Assembly (NCBI RefSeq): GCF_001855565.1
Contig: NZ_MKCR01000027.1
Span: forward strand, 372,001-436,000
Reading direction: 5' to 3'
Origin: Chromobacterium amazonense
GTDB lineage: Bacteria; Pseudomonadota; Gammaproteobacteria; Burkholderiales; Chromobacteriaceae
Length of the DNA stretch: 64,000 nt
The stretch's first letter is position 1; each line of letters begins with the position of its first letter. Of this stretch, positions 37,710-48,137 are shown piece by piece. Made by a program: the position numbers and the translations under genes. The notes beneath the pieces were generated by a model. It made no database searches and had not been told where the DNA came from. It saw only the letters and a program-made list of their open reading frames with translations.

Positions 37710-37741
37710 AAGGCCGGAGAGAGCTTGCTCCCTCCGGCCTG
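37710..37741 (-). promoter_or_regulatory. Intercistronic hairpin between pstS and pstC
   Basis: AGGCCGGAG and CTCCGGCCT form a stem with an inner GAGC/GCTC pair. There is no T run, so it is more likely to protect the 3' end of a pstS-only mRNA than to terminate. This fits the usual excess of binding protein over permease. Confidence 0.6.
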
Positions 37742-37767
37742 AGTGCGACGCTCAGCGTGTCGCGCGA

Positions 37768-38805
37768 TCAGTTCCAGACGGTTTTGCCGCCATTATCGGT
37801 GATTTGCTTCCAGCTGGTGCGGATCACGGTTTTCACGCTGTCCGGCATCGGGATGTAGTCCAGCTCCTGAGCGGTCTTGTCGCCGTTCTTGTAAGCCCAG
37901 TCGAAATACTTCAGCACTTCGGCGGCTTGGGCCGGCTTGTCCTGCTTCTTGTGCATCAGGATGAAGGTGGCGCCCGCGATCGGCCAGCTGTCCTTGCCCG
38001 GCTGGTTGGTCAGCAGCAGGTAGAAGTTCGGGGCCTTTTTCCAGTCGGCATTGGCGGCGGCGGCTTTGAAGGAAGCCTCGTCCGGCTTCACGAAGTTGCC
38101 GGCCTGGTTCTGCAGCAATCCGTAGGACAGCTTGTTCTGTTTGGCGTAGGCGTATTCGACGTAGCCGATGGCGCCCTTGATGCGGGACACGTAGTTGGCC
38201 ACGCCTTCGTTGCCCTTGCCGCCCACCGAGCTGCCCTTCCAGCTGACGGAGGTGTTGGAGCCGACGTCCTTGGCCCACTCAGGCGATACCTTGGACAGGT
38301 AGTTGGTGAAGATGAAGGTGGTGCCGGAGCCGTCGGAACGGCGCACTACGGAGATGCGCTGGTCAGGCAGCTTGACGCCCGGGTTCAGCTTGGCGATGGC
38401 CGGGTCGTTCCACTTGGCAACCTTGCCCATGTAGATGTCGGCCAGCAGCGGACCGGTGAATTTGATCTGGCCGGCGGCGATGCCCGGGATGTTGTACACC
38501 GGCACCACGCCGCCCATCACGGTCGGGAATTGAGTCAGGCCGGATTTTTCCAGGTCTTCCGGCTTCAGCGGCATGTCGGACGCGCCGAAGTCCACGGTCT
38601 TGGACTGGATCTGCTTGATGCCGCCGCCGGAGCCGATGGACTGGTAGTTCATGTTGTTGCCGGAGACGCCCTTGTAATTGGCCGCCCACTTGGCGTACAG
38701 CGGGTAGGGAAAGGTCGCGCCTGCGCCAGTGATGTCTGCTGCGTATACCGAACCGGCGATCAATACGGAACCAAGAGCCGCTGCCAGACGTACGGACTGT
38801 TTCAT
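37768..38805 (-). CDS. pstS: Phosphate-binding periplasmic protein PstS
   Basis: 345 residues with a signal peptide, MKQSVRLAAALGSVLIAGSVYA. ITGAGATFPYPLYAKWA is the PstS opening, and SIGSGGGIKQI, DFGASDMPLKPEDL and RRSDGSGTTFIFTNYLS are the phosphate-binding loops. It captures phosphate for PstCAB. Expression is expected to respond to phosphate starvation through PhoB. Confidence 0.97.
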   Translation of the reverse strand: MKQSVRLAAALGSVLIAGSVYAADITGAGATFPYPLYAKWAANYKGVSGNNMNYQSIGSGGGIKQIQSKTVDFGASDMPLKPEDLEKSGLTQFPTVMGGVVPVYNIPGIAAGQIKFTGPLLADIYMGKVAKWNDPAIAKLNPGVKLPDQRISVVRRSDGSGTTFIFTNYLSKVSPEWAKDVGSNTSVSWKGSSVGGKGNEGVANYVSRIKGAIGYVEYAYAKQNKLSYGLLQNQAGNFVKPDEASFKAAAANADWKKAPNFYLLLTNQPGKDSWPIAGATFILMHKKQDKPAQAAEVLKYFDWAYKNGDKTAQELDYIPMPDSVKTVIRTSWKQITDNGGKTVWN

Positions 38806-38865
38806 GCTTAACTCCCGAAGTGTAATGGGCTGCTGTTGTAATGGCCGCCATCGTATAGCTCAAAT

Positions 38866-38883
38866 CTTTCAGTAATATTACAA
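38866..38883 (-). promoter_or_regulatory. Candidate Pho box upstream of pstS
   Basis: On the minus strand TTGTAAT-ATTA-CTGAAAG has the 7+4+7 layout of a PhoB site (consensus CTGTCAT repeats) with about 9 of 14 consensus bases, 61 bp before the pstS start. The fit is moderate; context makes it plausible. Confidence 0.45.
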
Positions 38884-38908
38884 GTCGTAAATGCTTGATC
38901 CAGCTTCA

Positions 38909-38937
38909 TTGGAGACGCTTGCCGGCTGCGCTATAAT
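38909..38937 (+). promoter_or_regulatory. tpiA: Sigma-70 promoter of tpiA
   Basis: TTGGAG (38909-38914), a 17-bp spacer and TATAAT (38932-38937), with the tpiA start 39 bp after. A small hairpin, CCATCTT/AAAGATGG, lies in the leader before the GGGGAGAG ribosome-binding site. This is a good promoter that may drive tpiA-secG-tRNA-Leu and possibly nuo. Confidence 0.8.
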
Positions 38938-38975
38938 GCGCGCCATCTTCTTTTAATAAAGATGGGGAGAGTGGC

Positions 38976-39722
38976 ATGTCCGGCAAGCTGGTGATTGGCA
39001 ATTGGAAGATGAACACGCGCGCTGACAGCGCGCAGGCCCTGGCGTCCGCGCTGCTGGACCATGCCGCGACCAATCGCGAAGGCGTCGGCATCGCCGCGCC
39101 CGCGGTGTATCTGGCCGCGCTGGCCCAAACCCTGAAGGGCAGCCGCCTCGCCTTGTCGGCTCAGGATGTCAGCCGCTTCGCCGCCGATGGCGCCTATACC
39201 GGCGAAACCAGCGCCGCCATGCTGGCCGACATCGGTTGCCGCTACGCCTTGGTCGGCCACTCCGAGCGCCGCCAGTATTTCGGCGAAGACAACGCCGCGC
39301 TGCTGCAGAAAATGCGCAACGCCATCGCCGCAGGCGTGACCCCCGTGCTGTGCGTGGGCGAGACGCTGGAGCAGCGCGAAGCCGGCCAGTATCTGCAAAT
39401 CATTGCGGCGCAGCTTGCTATCCTGCCGGAATTGACCGATGGTGATTACGTCATCGCCTATGAACCGGTGTGGGCCATTGGCACCGGCAAGGTGGCGACG
39501 CTTGAGCAAATCGCCGAAATTCATGCATTCATCAAAAACTGGTGCTTGCAAAACATTGGCAGCTCCGATAAGATTCGCGTCCTCTACGGCGGCAGTGTCA
39601 AAGCGGAGAACGCCGAGGCGATTCTGGCGACGGAAAACGTCGACGGCGCGTTGGTCGGAGGGGCCTCGCTGGACGCCGATTCATTCAGAGTGGTTTGCCA
39701 AGCCGCAGGAAAATTGATATAG
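38976..39722 (+). CDS. tpiA: Triosephosphate isomerase
   Basis: 248 residues. [10 protein letters not shown] carries the substrate-binding Asn and Lys, [11 protein letters not shown] the catalytic His, and [12 protein letters not shown] the catalytic Glu; [11 protein letters not shown] closes the phosphate site. It interconverts dihydroxyacetone phosphate and glyceraldehyde 3-phosphate. secG starts two bases after its stop. Confidence 0.98.
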   Translation: MSGKLVIGNWKMNTRADSAQALASALLDHAATNREGVGIAAPAVYLAALAQTLKGSRLALSAQDVSRFAADGAYTGETSAAMLADIGCRYALVGHSERRQYFGEDNAALLQKMRNAIAAGVTPVLCVGETLEQREAGQYLQIIAAQLAILPELTDGDYVIAYEPVWAIGTGKVATLEQIAEIHAFIKNWCLQNIGSSDKIRVLYGGSVKAENAEAILATENVDGALVGGASLDADSFRVVCQAAGKLI

Positions 39723-39723
39723 T

Positions 39724-40074
39724 ATGGAACTTCTCAAGACGCTTATTTGGATTGTAAACCTGCTGTCCGCAGTGAGTATCATCGTCCTTGTTCTGATGCA
39801 GCATGGCAAGGGCGCCGATATGGGTGCGGCTTTTGGTAGTGGTGCGTCCGGCAGTCTGTTTGGGGCGTCTGGCTCTGCGAATTTCCTGAGTAGAACCACC
39901 GCGGTCGCCGCGGCAGTGTTCTTCTGTACAGCCATGGGTCTGGTATACCTTTCCGGGGGCGGAAAGCATGACCTTGGTGTGATGGGTGGAAAGATTGAAC
40001 AGGTTGCGCCGCAAATCCCGGCAGGCGCGCCTAATAAAAACGCTTCCGGAACGGCTTCCAAGATTCCGGAGTGA
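39724..40074 (+). CDS. secG: Preprotein translocase subunit SecG
   Basis: 116 residues with two transmembrane segments (about residues 4-22 and 55-73), linked by the conserved loop LMQHGKGADMGAAFG and LFGASGSANFLSR. It supports SecYEG-dependent export. The C-terminal tail, about 35 residues, is polar and variable, as is normal. It lies between tpiA and tRNA-Leu, a common betaproteobacterial order. Confidence 0.96.
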   Translation: MELLKTLIWIVNLLSAVSIIVLVLMQHGKGADMGAAFGSGASGSLFGASGSANFLSRTTAVAAAVFFCTAMGLVYLSGGGKHDLGVMGGKIEQVAPQIPAGAPNKNASGTASKIPE

Positions 40075-40093
40075 CAATTTAAAGCTTTGCTGT

Positions 40094-40178
40094 GCCGACA
40101 TGGTGAAATTGGTAGACACGCTATCTTGAGGGGGTAGTGGCGAAAGCTGTGTGAGTTCGAGTCTCACTGTCGGCACCA
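40094..40178 (+). tRNA. tRNA-Leu(GAG)
   Basis: 85 bases with a long variable arm. Acceptor GCCGACA pairs with TGTCGGC, the anticodon stem is CTATC/GGTAG and the loop TTGAGGG gives anticodon GAG. The T arm is GTGAG-TTCGAGT-CTCAC and CCA is encoded. Confidence 0.95.
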
Positions 40179-40185
40179 CCATTCA

Positions 40186-40220
40186 AAAACAGGCCACCGG
40201 GACTCCGGTGGCCTGTTTTA
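40186..40220 (+). terminator. Strong terminator after tRNA-Leu
   Basis: ACAGGCCACCGG and CCGGTGGCCTGT form a perfect 12-bp stem with the loop GACT, flanked by AAA and TTTT that can extend it. It separates tRNA-Leu from nuoA. Confidence 0.9.
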
Positions 40221-40230
40221 TTTGGAGCCA

Positions 40231-40254
40231 AGAGGGGGTGACCCCTCTTTTTTT
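40231..40254 (+). terminator. Second terminator/attenuator just before nuoA
   Basis: AGAGGGG, loop GTGA, CCCCTCT followed by seven T, ending 16 bp before the nuoA ATG. It is an intrinsic terminator by shape. With no good promoter visible between it and the previous terminator, it may act as a leader attenuator for nuo. Confidence 0.75.
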
Positions 40255-40269
40255 GGGGGTGTACGGGAA

Positions 40270-40626
40270 ATGCTGCAAAACTACTTTCCCATTCTGATGT
40301 TTGTCATTGTCGGACTGTTGGTCGGTGTGGGCCCTATTGCCTTGGGCAAGCTGCTCGCGCCCAATCGTCCCGACTCTGAGAAACTTTCTCCATACGAATG
40401 CGGCTTCGAGGCCTTCGAAGATGCCCGCATGAAGTTCGACGTCCGTTACTACCTGATCGCCATCCTCTTCATCCTGTTCGACCTGGAAATCGCATTCCTG
40501 TTTCCGTGGGCCGTGGTGCTGAAGGACTTGGGCGTGTATGGCCTGGGCGTGATGGTCGAATTTCTCGCCGTGCTGACGCTCGGCTTCGTCTACATGTGGA
40601 AGAAGGGAGCTCTGGAATGGGAGTAG
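40270..40626 (+). CDS. nuoA: NADH-quinone oxidoreductase subunit A
   Basis: 118 residues with three transmembrane segments. [20 protein letters not shown] is the conserved loop containing the redox-sensitive Cys, and [10 protein letters not shown] follows. It is a membrane-arm subunit of complex I near the quinone site. The start at 40270 matches the family N-terminus (MLQNYFPIL). Its end overlaps nuoB by ten bases. Confidence 0.96.
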   Translation: MLQNYFPILMFVIVGLLVGVGPIALGKLLAPNRPDSEKLSPYECGFEAFEDARMKFDVRYYLIAILFILFDLEIAFLFPWAVVLKDLGVYGLGVMVEFLAVLTLGFVYMWKKGALEWE

Positions 40627-41093
40627 AAGGGATTCTGGAGAAAGGCTTCGTTACCACGACAGCCGACAAGCTTATCAACTATACCCGCACCGGTTCGCTG
40701 TGGCCGATGACCTTTGGTCTGGCCTGTTGCGCGGTGGAAATGATGCACGCCGGCGCGGCGCGTTACGATCTGGACCGTTTCGGCATCGTGTTCCGCCCCA
40801 GCCCGCGGCAAAGCGACCTGATGATCGTCGCCGGCACGCTGTGCAACAAGATGGCCCCGGCTCTGCGCAAGGTGTATGACCAGATGGCCGAGCCGCGCTG
40901 GGTGATCTCGATGGGGTCCTGTGCCAACGGCGGCGGGTACTACCATTATTCCTATTCCGTTGTTCGAGGCTGTGACCGCATCGTGCCGGTCGATGTCTAC
41001 GTGCCGGGCTGTCCGCCGACGGCCGAGGCGTTGCTGTACGGCATCATCCAGCTGCAGAACAAAATCAAACGTACCAACACCATCGCCCGCTAA
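40617..41093 (+). CDS. nuoB: NADH-quinone oxidoreductase subunit B
   Basis: 158 residues. The ligands of the N2 [4Fe-4S] cluster are visible: [11 protein letters not shown] (tandem Cys), [13 protein letters not shown] and [15 protein letters not shown]2 passes electrons to quinone. The start is within the 3' end of nuoA, in keeping with tight operon packing. Confidence 0.98.
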   Translation: MGVEGILEKGFVTTTADKLINYTRTGSLWPMTFGLACCAVEMMHAGAARYDLDRFGIVFRPSPRQSDLMIVAGTLCNKMAPALRKVYDQMAEPRWVISMGSCANGGGYYHYSYSVVRGCDRIVPVDVYVPGCPPTAEALLYGIIQLQNKIKRTNTIAR

Positions 41094-41104
41094 GGTAGAA
41101 ACTT

Positions 41105-41701
41105 ATGGCCTCCAAGAAAATGGAAGCGTTGGGTTCGGTCGTTGCCGCCGCGCTGGGCGACAAGCTCGTGCGCAGCACGCTGGCCCTGGACGAGCTCACC
41201 ATCGTCTGCAAGGCGTCCGATCTGCTGTCCGTGGCCCAGACGCTGCGCGACCACGCCGATCTCGCCTTCGAGCAGTGCATCGACGTCTGCGGCATGGACT
41301 ACAGCGCCTACCGCGACGAGCCGTGGGACGGCCCGCGCTTCGCCGCGGTATACCATCTGCTGTCCGTCAAGCTGAACCACCGCATCCGCCTGCGCGTCTT
41401 CGCTGAAGACGACGCCTTCCCGGTTCTCCCGTCGGTCAACGGCATCTGGAACGCTGCCAACTGGTTCGAACGCGAAGCGTTCGACCTGTACGGCATCGTG
41501 TTCGAAGGCCACCCCGACCTGCGCCGCCTGCTGACCGACTATGGTTTCGTCGGCCATCCGTTCCGCAAGGACTTCCCGCTGTCCGGCCACGTGGAAATGC
41601 GCTACGACCCGACGCAGCAGCGCGTGATCTACCAGCCGGTGACCATCGAACCGCGCGAAATCACTCCGCGCATCATTCGCGAGGAGAGCTACGGTGGCTG
41701 A
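41105..41701 (+). CDS. nuoC: NADH-quinone oxidoreductase subunit C
   Basis: 198 residues, the 30-kDa subunit. [48 protein letters not shown], seen here as [11 protein letters not shown] and [10 protein letters not shown], is the family signature. It is separate from nuoD, unlike the fused nuoCD of E. coli, as usual in betaproteobacteria. It overlaps nuoD by eight bases. Confidence 0.97.
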   Translation: MASKKMEALGSVVAAALGDKLVRSTLALDELTIVCKASDLLSVAQTLRDHADLAFEQCIDVCGMDYSAYRDEPWDGPRFAAVYHLLSVKLNHRIRLRVFAEDDAFPVLPSVNGIWNAANWFEREAFDLYGIVFEGHPDLRRLLTDYGFVGHPFRKDFPLSGHVEMRYDPTQQRVIYQPVTIEPREITPRIIREESYGG

Positions 41702-42947
41702 GATCCGCAACTACACCCTGAACTTCGGCCCGCAACACCCGGCCGCGCACGGCGTGCTGCGCCTGGTGCTGGAGCTGGACGGCGAAGTCGTCCAGCGCGC
41801 CGACCCGCACATCGGCCTGCTGCACCGCGGCACCGAGAAGCTGGCCGAAAGCAAGACCTACATCCAGTCGCTGCCGTACATGGACCGCCTCGACTACGTG
41901 TCCATGATGTGCAACGAACACGCCTATTGCCTGGCGATCGAGAAGCTGGCCGGCATAGAAGTGCCCGAGCGCGCGCAATACATCCGCGTGATGTTCGCGG
42001 AGATCACCCGCATCCTGAACCACCTGCTGTGGATCGGCGCCCACGCGCTGGACATCGGCGCGATGACCATGTTCCTGTACGCGTTCCGCGAACGCGAGGA
42101 TCTGATGGACTGCTACGAGGCGGTGTCCGGCGCGCGCATGCACGCGGCCTACTTCCGTCCGGGCGGCGTCTACCGCGACCTGCCGGATTCGATGCCGCAG
42201 TACACCGTGTCCAAGATCAAGAACGCCAAGGAGCTGGCGCGCCTGAACGAAGGCCGCAAGGGCTCGATGCTGGACTTCATTGAAGACTTCACCAAGCGCT
42301 TCCCGACCTATGTCGACGAATACGAAACCCTGCTGACCGACAACCGCATCTGGAAGCAGCGCACCGTGGGCATCGGCGTGGTGACGCCTGAGCGCGCGCT
42401 GAACCTGGGCATGACCGGCCCGATGCTGCGCGGCTCCGGCATCGCCTGGGACTTGCGCAAGACCCAGCCGTACGACGTCTACGACAAGATGGACTTCGAC
42501 GTGCCGGTGGGCGTGGGCGGCGACTGCTACGACCGCTACTTGGTCCGCGTGGAAGAGATGCGCCAGTCCAACCGCATCATCCAGCAGTGCGTGGCCTGGC
42601 TGCGCGCCAATCCCGGCCCGGTGATCACGGACAACCATAAAGTGGCGCCGCCTTCGCGCGAAGGCATGAAGTCCAATATGGAAGACCTGATCCACCACTT
42701 CAAGCTGTTCACCGAAGGCATGCACGTGCCGGAGGGCGAAGCCTACGCCGCCGTCGAGCACCCGAAGGGCGAATTCGGCATCTACCTGGTGTCCGACGGC
42801 GCCAACAAACCGTACCGTCTGAAAATCCGCGCGCCGGGCTATGCCCACTTGGCCGCGCTGGACGAGATGGCCAAGGGCCACATGATCGCCGACGTGGTGG
42901 CCATCATCGGTACGCAGGATATCGTGTTTGGGGAGATTGACCGCTGA
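41694..42947 (+). CDS. nuoD: NADH-quinone oxidoreductase subunit D
   Basis: 417 residues, the 49-kDa subunit. [20 protein letters not shown] is the N-terminal hallmark, with the His near the quinone pocket, and [14 protein letters not shown] follows. The protein ends [17 protein letters not shown], as normal. It starts with GTG at 41694, supported by GAGGAG upstream and by the family N-terminus. Confidence 0.98.
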   Translation: MAEIRNYTLNFGPQHPAAHGVLRLVLELDGEVVQRADPHIGLLHRGTEKLAESKTYIQSLPYMDRLDYVSMMCNEHAYCLAIEKLAGIEVPERAQYIRVMFAEITRILNHLLWIGAHALDIGAMTMFLYAFREREDLMDCYEAVSGARMHAAYFRPGGVYRDLPDSMPQYTVSKIKNAKELARLNEGRKGSMLDFIEDFTKRFPTYVDEYETLLTDNRIWKQRTVGIGVVTPERALNLGMTGPMLRGSGIAWDLRKTQPYDVYDKMDFDVPVGVGGDCYDRYLVRVEEMRQSNRIIQQCVAWLRANPGPVITDNHKVAPPSREGMKSNMEDLIHHFKLFTEGMHVPEGEAYAAVEHPKGEFGIYLVSDGANKPYRLKIRAPGYAHLAALDEMAKGHMIADVVAIIGTQDIVFGEIDR

Positions 42948-43447
42948 TGCTGTCCGCACAATCGCTAGCCTTGATCGACCGCGAGGTCGCCAAATACCCG
43001 GCCGACCAGAAGCGCTCCGCCGTCATGGGCGCGCTGCGCATCGCGCTGGAAGAGCGGCGTGCCACCGGTGAAACCCCGGAAACGCGCTGCCTCAACAAGG
43101 AGGTGATCGAGTTCGTCGCCAACTATCTGGAGATCGCTCCGGTAGCCGCCTACGAAGTCGCCACCTTCTACAACATGTACGACATGAAGCCGGTGGGCAA
43201 GTACAAGATCACCGTCTGCACCAATCTGCCCTGTGCGCTGTCCGGCGGCGTCAACGCCGCGGAGTACATTTCGAAGAAGCTGGGCATCGCCATTGGCGAA
43301 ACCAGCGCCGACGGCATGTACACCCTGCAAGAAGGGGAATGCATGGGCGCCTGCGGCGACGCGCCGGTCTTGCTGGTGAACAACCACAAGATGTGCAGCT
43401 TCATGACGCCCGAAGCAATCGATAAAAAACTGGCGGAGTTGAAATAA
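42947..43447 (+). CDS. nuoE: NADH-quinone oxidoreductase subunit E
   Basis: 166 residues, the 24-kDa subunit. The [2Fe-2S] N1a ligands are in [12 protein letters not shown] and [16 protein letters not shown]. Start and stop overlap nuoD and nuoF by one base each (TGATG, TAATG), so translation is continuous. Confidence 0.97.
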   Translation: MLSAQSLALIDREVAKYPADQKRSAVMGALRIALEERRATGETPETRCLNKEVIEFVANYLEIAPVAAYEVATFYNMYDMKPVGKYKITVCTNLPCALSGGVNAAEYISKKLGIAIGETSADGMYTLQEGECMGACGDAPVLLVNNHKMCSFMTPEAIDKKLAELK

Positions 43448-44742
43448 TGGCTGTCTTCGCTAATGGCGTGATTTTCGACGGCGTCGACACCGCGCAGCCT
43501 GACTGCTGGCGTCTGGACGCTTACGTAGCCCGCGGCGGCTACCAGGCGCTGCGTCGCATCCTTGACTCCAAGATGACCCAAGAAGACGTCATCGCGGAAG
43601 TGAAGAACTCCGGCCTGCGCGGCCGCGGCGGCGCAGGCTTCCCCACCGGCCTGAAGTGGAGCTTCATGCCGCGCTCGTTCCCGGGCGACAAGTACGTCGT
43701 CTGCAACACCGACGAGGGCGAGCCGGGCACCTTCAAGGACCGCGACATCATTCGCTACAACCCGCACTCGCTGATCGAGGGCATGATCATCGCCGGTTAC
43801 GCGATGGGCACCAAGGCGGGTTACAACTACATCCACGGCGAAATCTTCGAAGACTACCAACGCTTCGAAGAGGCGCTGGAAGAGGCGCGTAAGGCTGGCT
43901 TCCTGGGCCAGAACATCCTGGGCACCGGCTTCAACTTCGACCTGTTCGCCCACCACGGCTACGGCGCCTACATCTGCGGAGAGGAAACCGCGTTGCTGGA
44001 ATCGCTGGAAGGCAAGAAGGGCCAGCCGCGCTTCAAGCCGCCGTTCCCGGCCAGCTTCGGCCTGTACGGCAAGCCGACCACCATCAACAACACCGAGTCC
44101 TTCGCCTCGGTGCCGTTCATCATCCGCGACGGCGCGCAAACCTTCCTGGAGAAGGGCAAGCCCAACAACGGCGGCACCAAGCTGTTCTCGGTCTCCGGCC
44201 ACGTCAATCGCCCGGGCAACTACGAGATCTCGCTGGGCACGCCGTTCTCCGAGCTGTTGGAGATGGCTGGCGGCATGCGCGGCGGCAAGAAGCTGAAGGC
44301 GGTGATTCCGGGCGGTTCGTCCGCGCCGGTGCTGCCGGCCGACATCATGATGCAGTGCACCATGGACTACGACAGCATCGCCAAAGCCGGCTCGATGCTG
44401 GGTTCGGGCGCCGTGATCGTGATGAACGAGGACGTGTGCATGGTGAAGGCGCTGGAGCGCCTGGCCTATTTCTATCACGAGGAATCCTGCGGCCAATGCA
44501 CGCCGTGCCGCGAAGGCACCGGCTGGCTGTACAAGGTCATCCATCGCATCGCCAACGGCCAGGGCCGTCCGGGCGATCTGGAGCTTTTGGATTCCGTGGG
44601 CAACAACATGGCGGGCCGCACGATCTGCGCCTTGGCCGACGCCGCTGTGTTCCCGGTTCGCAGTTTCACCAAGCATTTCCGCAATGAGTTCGAGTACGCG
44701 ATCGAACACGGAAAGACCTTGGTGGATCACAAATGGTGTTGA
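43447..44742 (+). CDS. nuoF: NADH-quinone oxidoreductase subunit F
   Basis: 431 residues, the 51-kDa NADH dehydrogenase subunit. [15 protein letters not shown] binds NADH, and [14 protein letters not shown] with [17 protein letters not shown] binds [18 protein letters not shown] holds the N3 [4Fe-4S] ligands. It accepts the hydride from NADH. Confidence 0.98.
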   Translation: MAVFANGVIFDGVDTAQPDCWRLDAYVARGGYQALRRILDSKMTQEDVIAEVKNSGLRGRGGAGFPTGLKWSFMPRSFPGDKYVVCNTDEGEPGTFKDRDIIRYNPHSLIEGMIIAGYAMGTKAGYNYIHGEIFEDYQRFEEALEEARKAGFLGQNILGTGFNFDLFAHHGYGAYICGEETALLESLEGKKGQPRFKPPFPASFGLYGKPTTINNTESFASVPFIIRDGAQTFLEKGKPNNGGTKLFSVSGHVNRPGNYEISLGTPFSELLEMAGGMRGGKKLKAVIPGGSSAPVLPADIMMQCTMDYDSIAKAGSMLGSGAVIVMNEDVCMVKALERLAYFYHEESCGQCTPCREGTGWLYKVIHRIANGQGRPGDLELLDSVGNNMAGRTICALADAAVFPVRSFTKHFRNEFEYAIEHGKTLVDHKWC

Positions 44743-44745
44743 GCG

Positions 44746-47067
44746 ATGCTTGAAATCGAAATCGACGGTAAGAAACTGACGGTGGAGCAGGGCAGCACCG
44801 TCATGGAAGCGGCCCACTCCGTTGGGACCTACATACCGCACTTCTGCTACCACAAGAAGCTGTCCATCGCGGCCAACTGCCGCATGTGTCTGGTGGAAGT
44901 GGAAAAGGCGCCTAAGCCGCTGCCGGCCTGTGCCACGCCTGTCACCGACGGCATGAAAGTCCATACCGCCTCGCCGCTGGCCAAGAAGGCCCAGGCGGGC
45001 GTGATGGAGTTCCTGCTGATCAACCACCCGCTGGATTGCCCGATCTGCGACCAGGGCGGCGAATGCCAGCTGCAAGACCTGGCTGTCGGCTACGGCAACT
45101 CCACCTCGCGCTACGAGGAAGAAAAGCGCGTGGTGGTGGGCAAGGACATGGGCCCGCTGGTCTCGGCCGAGGAAATGTCGCGCTGCATCCACTGCACGCG
45201 TTGCGTCCGCTTCACCGAGGAAATCGGCGGCTACCAGGAAATCGGCATGGCCAACCGGAGCGAGTTCTCCGAGATCCTGCCCTTCCTGGGCAAGACCGTG
45301 GATTCGGAAATCTCCGGCAACGTCATCGATTTGTGCCCGGTGGGCGCGCTGACTTCCAAGCCGTTCCGCTACAGCACCCGCGCCTGGGAACTGTCGCGCC
45401 GCAAGTCGGTGAGCCCGCACGACGGCCTCGGCTCCAACCTGATCGTCCAGGTGAAGAGCAATGAAGTGATGCGCGTGCTGCCGCTGGAGAACGAAGCCAT
45501 CAACGAATGCTGGATCGCCGACCGCGACCGCTTCTCGTACGAAGGCTTGAACAGCGCCGAGCGTCTCACCAAGCCGATGATCAAGTTCGACGGCAAGTGG
45601 CACGAAACCGACTGGGAAACCGCGCTGAACTACGTGGTCAAGGGCCTGAACGGCGTATCCGCCGATCACGGCAAGGACGCCATCGGCTTCCTGTTGAGCC
45701 CGCACTCCACCACCGAAGAACTGCATCTGGCCCAGAAGCTGGCGCGCGCCTTCGGCGTGAACGCCATCGACTACCGCCTGCGCCGCAGCGACTTCTCCGC
45801 CGATGCCGCCAAGCAGGGCGCGGAGTGGCTGGGTTCCAGCATCGTCGAACTCGGCGACGCCAAGTCCGTGCTGGTTGTCGGCTCGTCGCTGCGCAAGGAG
45901 CAGCCGCTGCTGGCCGCCCGCCTGCGCGCTTCGGTCAAGAAGGGCAGCGAGCTGAACATTATCCATGTCGCCGACGACAATTTGCTGACCAAGATCAACG
46001 GCAAGCTGATCGTGTCGCCGCTGGCGCTGGTCAACGCCTTGTCGCAAGTGCTGAAGGCCGTGGCCGAGATCAAGGCTGGTTCTTCCGAGATCGACCTGTC
46101 GTCCGTGGAAGTGTCTGAACAGGCGCGCCGCATCGCCGCCAGCCTGACCGGCGCGGAAACCGCGTCCATCGTGCTGGGCAATGTGGCGCAACACCATCCG
46201 GCCTACAGCCAGCTGCTGTCGCTGGCGCAGGAAATCGCCCGCTTGAGCGGCGCGCGTTTCGGCGTCCTGGCCGAAGCCGCCAACAGCGTGGGCGCGGAAT
46301 TGGTGGGCGCGCTGCCGACCAACGGCGACAACGCCGCCGCGATGTTCGCCAAGCCGAAGAAGGCCTACTTCCTGCTGAACACCGAAGTGGAGTTCGACAG
46401 CTACAACCCGCAGGCCGCCGTGGCCGCGATGAAGCAGGCGGCTACCGTGATCGCGCTGACCGCCTACAAGGGCCAGGGCCTCTTGGACTACGCCGACGTG
46501 CTGCTGCCGATCGCGCCGTTCTCCGAGACCGCCGGCTCCTTCGTCAATATGGAAGGCAAGCTGCAAACCTTCAATGGCGTGGTGCGTCCTCTGGGCGAAA
46601 CCCGTCCGGCCTGGAAGGTGCTGCGCGTGCTGGGCAATATGCTGAACCTGGCCGGCTTCGAGCAGAACAGCGCCGAGGACGTGCGCGCCGAGTTCGGCGA
46701 TCTGGCCTCCAAGCTGAACAACGCGTTGTCCAAGGTCGCCGCCAACCCGGCAGTCGCCTCCGGCATCGTCCGCGTCGGCGAAGTGCCGATGTACCAGGCC
46801 GACGCCATCAGCCGCCGCGCCAAGCCGCTGCAGGAAACCAACGAAGCCAAGGACGCCGCCGTCGCCCGCGCGCACGGCAGCCTGCTGGCCAAGCTGGGCA
46901 TCGCCGCCGGTTCCACCGCGCTGCTGAAGCAGGGTTCGGGCGAGGCGCGCTTGCGCGTCGAGGCCGACGACAGCTTGCCGGCCGACGTGGTACGGGTCGC
47001 CACCGCGCACGCAGCAACGCTGGCGCTGGGCGGCATGTTCGACGCTATCGAGATCAAGCAGGGGTAA
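44746..47067 (+). CDS. nuoG: NADH-quinone oxidoreductase subunit G
   Basis: 773 residues. The N-terminal ferredoxin domain has FCYHKKLSIAANCRMCLVEV (N1b). HPLDCPICDQGGECQLQD and CIHCTRCVRFTEEIGG carry the N5/N4 cluster ligands. The rest is molybdopterin oxidoreductase-like without cofactor. The C-terminal region is alanine-rich and less conserved. nuoH follows after three bases. Confidence 0.97.
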   Translation: MLEIEIDGKKLTVEQGSTVMEAAHSVGTYIPHFCYHKKLSIAANCRMCLVEVEKAPKPLPACATPVTDGMKVHTASPLAKKAQAGVMEFLLINHPLDCPICDQGGECQLQDLAVGYGNSTSRYEEEKRVVVGKDMGPLVSAEEMSRCIHCTRCVRFTEEIGGYQEIGMANRSEFSEILPFLGKTVDSEISGNVIDLCPVGALTSKPFRYSTRAWELSRRKSVSPHDGLGSNLIVQVKSNEVMRVLPLENEAINECWIADRDRFSYEGLNSAERLTKPMIKFDGKWHETDWETALNYVVKGLNGVSADHGKDAIGFLLSPHSTTEELHLAQKLARAFGVNAIDYRLRRSDFSADAAKQGAEWLGSSIVELGDAKSVLVVGSSLRKEQPLLAARLRASVKKGSELNIIHVADDNLLTKINGKLIVSPLALVNALSQVLKAVAEIKAGSSEIDLSSVEVSEQARRIAASLTGAETASIVLGNVAQHHPAYSQLLSLAQEIARLSGARFGVLAEAANSVGAELVGALPTNGDNAAAMFAKPKKAYFLLNTEVEFDSYNPQAAVAAMKQAATVIALTAYKGQGLLDYADVLLPIAPFSETAGSFVNMEGKLQTFNGVVRPLGETRPAWKVLRVLGNMLNLAGFEQNSAEDVRAEFGDLASKLNNALSKVAANPAVASGIVRVGEVPMYQADAISRRAKPLQETNEAKDAAVARAHGSLLAKLGIAAGSTALLKQGSGEARLRVEADDSLPADVVRVATAHAATLALGGMFDAIEIKQG

Positions 47068-47070
47068 ACC

Positions 47071-48117
47071 ATGGAGTTCTTGCAAGGTATTCTTGGCACT
47101 GACGCGGGGCTCCTGGTGTGGACCCTGCTGAAGATCATCGCCATCGTTCTGCCGATGCTGGGCGCAGTGGCCTATCTGACGCTGGCCGAGCGCAAGGTGA
47201 TCGGTTACATGCAGATCCGCATCGGCCCCAACCGCGTGGGCCCGTTCGGTTTGCTGCAGCCCATCGCCGACGCGGTCAAGCTGCTGATGAAGGAAATCAT
47301 CCTGCCCACCAACTCCAGCAAGGGCTTGTTCCTGCTGGCGCCGGTGCTGTCCATCGGCCCGGCCCTGGCGGCCTGGGCGGTGGTTCCTTTTACCGACCAT
47401 CTGGTGCTGGCCAACGTCAACGCTTCGCTGCTTTACATCCTGGCGCTGACGTCCATGGGCGTGTACGGCGTGATCATCGCCGGCTGGGCAGGCAACTCGA
47501 AGTACTCCTTCCTCGGCGCGATGCGTTCCGCCGCCCAGATCGTCTCGTACGAACTGGCGATGGGCTTCGCCCTGGTCGGCGTGCTGATGGTGTCCGGCAG
47601 CCTGAACCTGGTCGACATCGTCAAGCAGCAGGCCGTGGGCATGGCCGGCGGTTCGCTGTTCTCCTGGAACTGGCTGCCGCTGTTCCCGCTGTTCATCGTC
47701 TACCTGATCTCCGGCGTGGCCGAAACCAACCGCGCGCCGTTCGACGTGGCGGAGGGCGAATCGGAAATCGTGGCCGGTTTCCACGTGGAATACTCGGGCA
47801 TGGCCTTCGCCATCTTCTTCCTGGCCGAATACGCCAACATGATTCTGGTGGCGGCGCTGACCTCCCTGCTGTTCCTGGGCGGCTGGCTGTCTCCGTTCCC
47901 GGCTTCCTGGGGCATCCTGGGCGCCGGCGGCTTCTTCTGGCTGGCCGTGAAGATGTCGATGGTGCTGTTCTGCTTCCTGTGGTTCCGCGCCACCTTCCCG
48001 CGCTATCGCTATGACCAGATCATGCGCCTGGGCTGGAAAGTGTTCATCCCGGTGACCCTGGTGTGGATTCTGGTGGTGGGCGTGTGGATGTTTACCCCGC
48101 TGTCGATTTGGCACTGA
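47071..48117 (+). CDS. nuoH: NADH-quinone oxidoreductase subunit H
   Basis: 348 residues with eight transmembrane segments. [25 protein letters not shown] in pieces ([19 protein letters not shown]) and [22 protein letters not shown] are the signature loops lining the quinone chamber. It links the peripheral arm with the membrane arm. Confidence 0.98.
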   Translation: MEFLQGILGTDAGLLVWTLLKIIAIVLPMLGAVAYLTLAERKVIGYMQIRIGPNRVGPFGLLQPIADAVKLLMKEIILPTNSSKGLFLLAPVLSIGPALAAWAVVPFTDHLVLANVNASLLYILALTSMGVYGVIIAGWAGNSKYSFLGAMRSAAQIVSYELAMGFALVGVLMVSGSLNLVDIVKQQAVGMAGGSLFSWNWLPLFPLFIVYLISGVAETNRAPFDVAEGESEIVAGFHVEYSGMAFAIFFLAEYANMILVAALTSLLFLGGWLSPFPASWGILGAGGFFWLAVKMSMVLFCFLWFRATFPRYRYDQIMRLGWKVFIPVTLVWILVVGVWMFTPLSIWH

Positions 48118-48137
48118 GACAGGGGATAGGTGAAAAA

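Noticed and set aside
43168-48114. A 1648-codon open frame antisense to nuoE-nuoI
   Set aside because: It mirrors the codon-position GC pattern of the real genes, has a His/Gln/Arg/Ala-rich composition and no family motifs. The sense strand carries complete complex I subunits.
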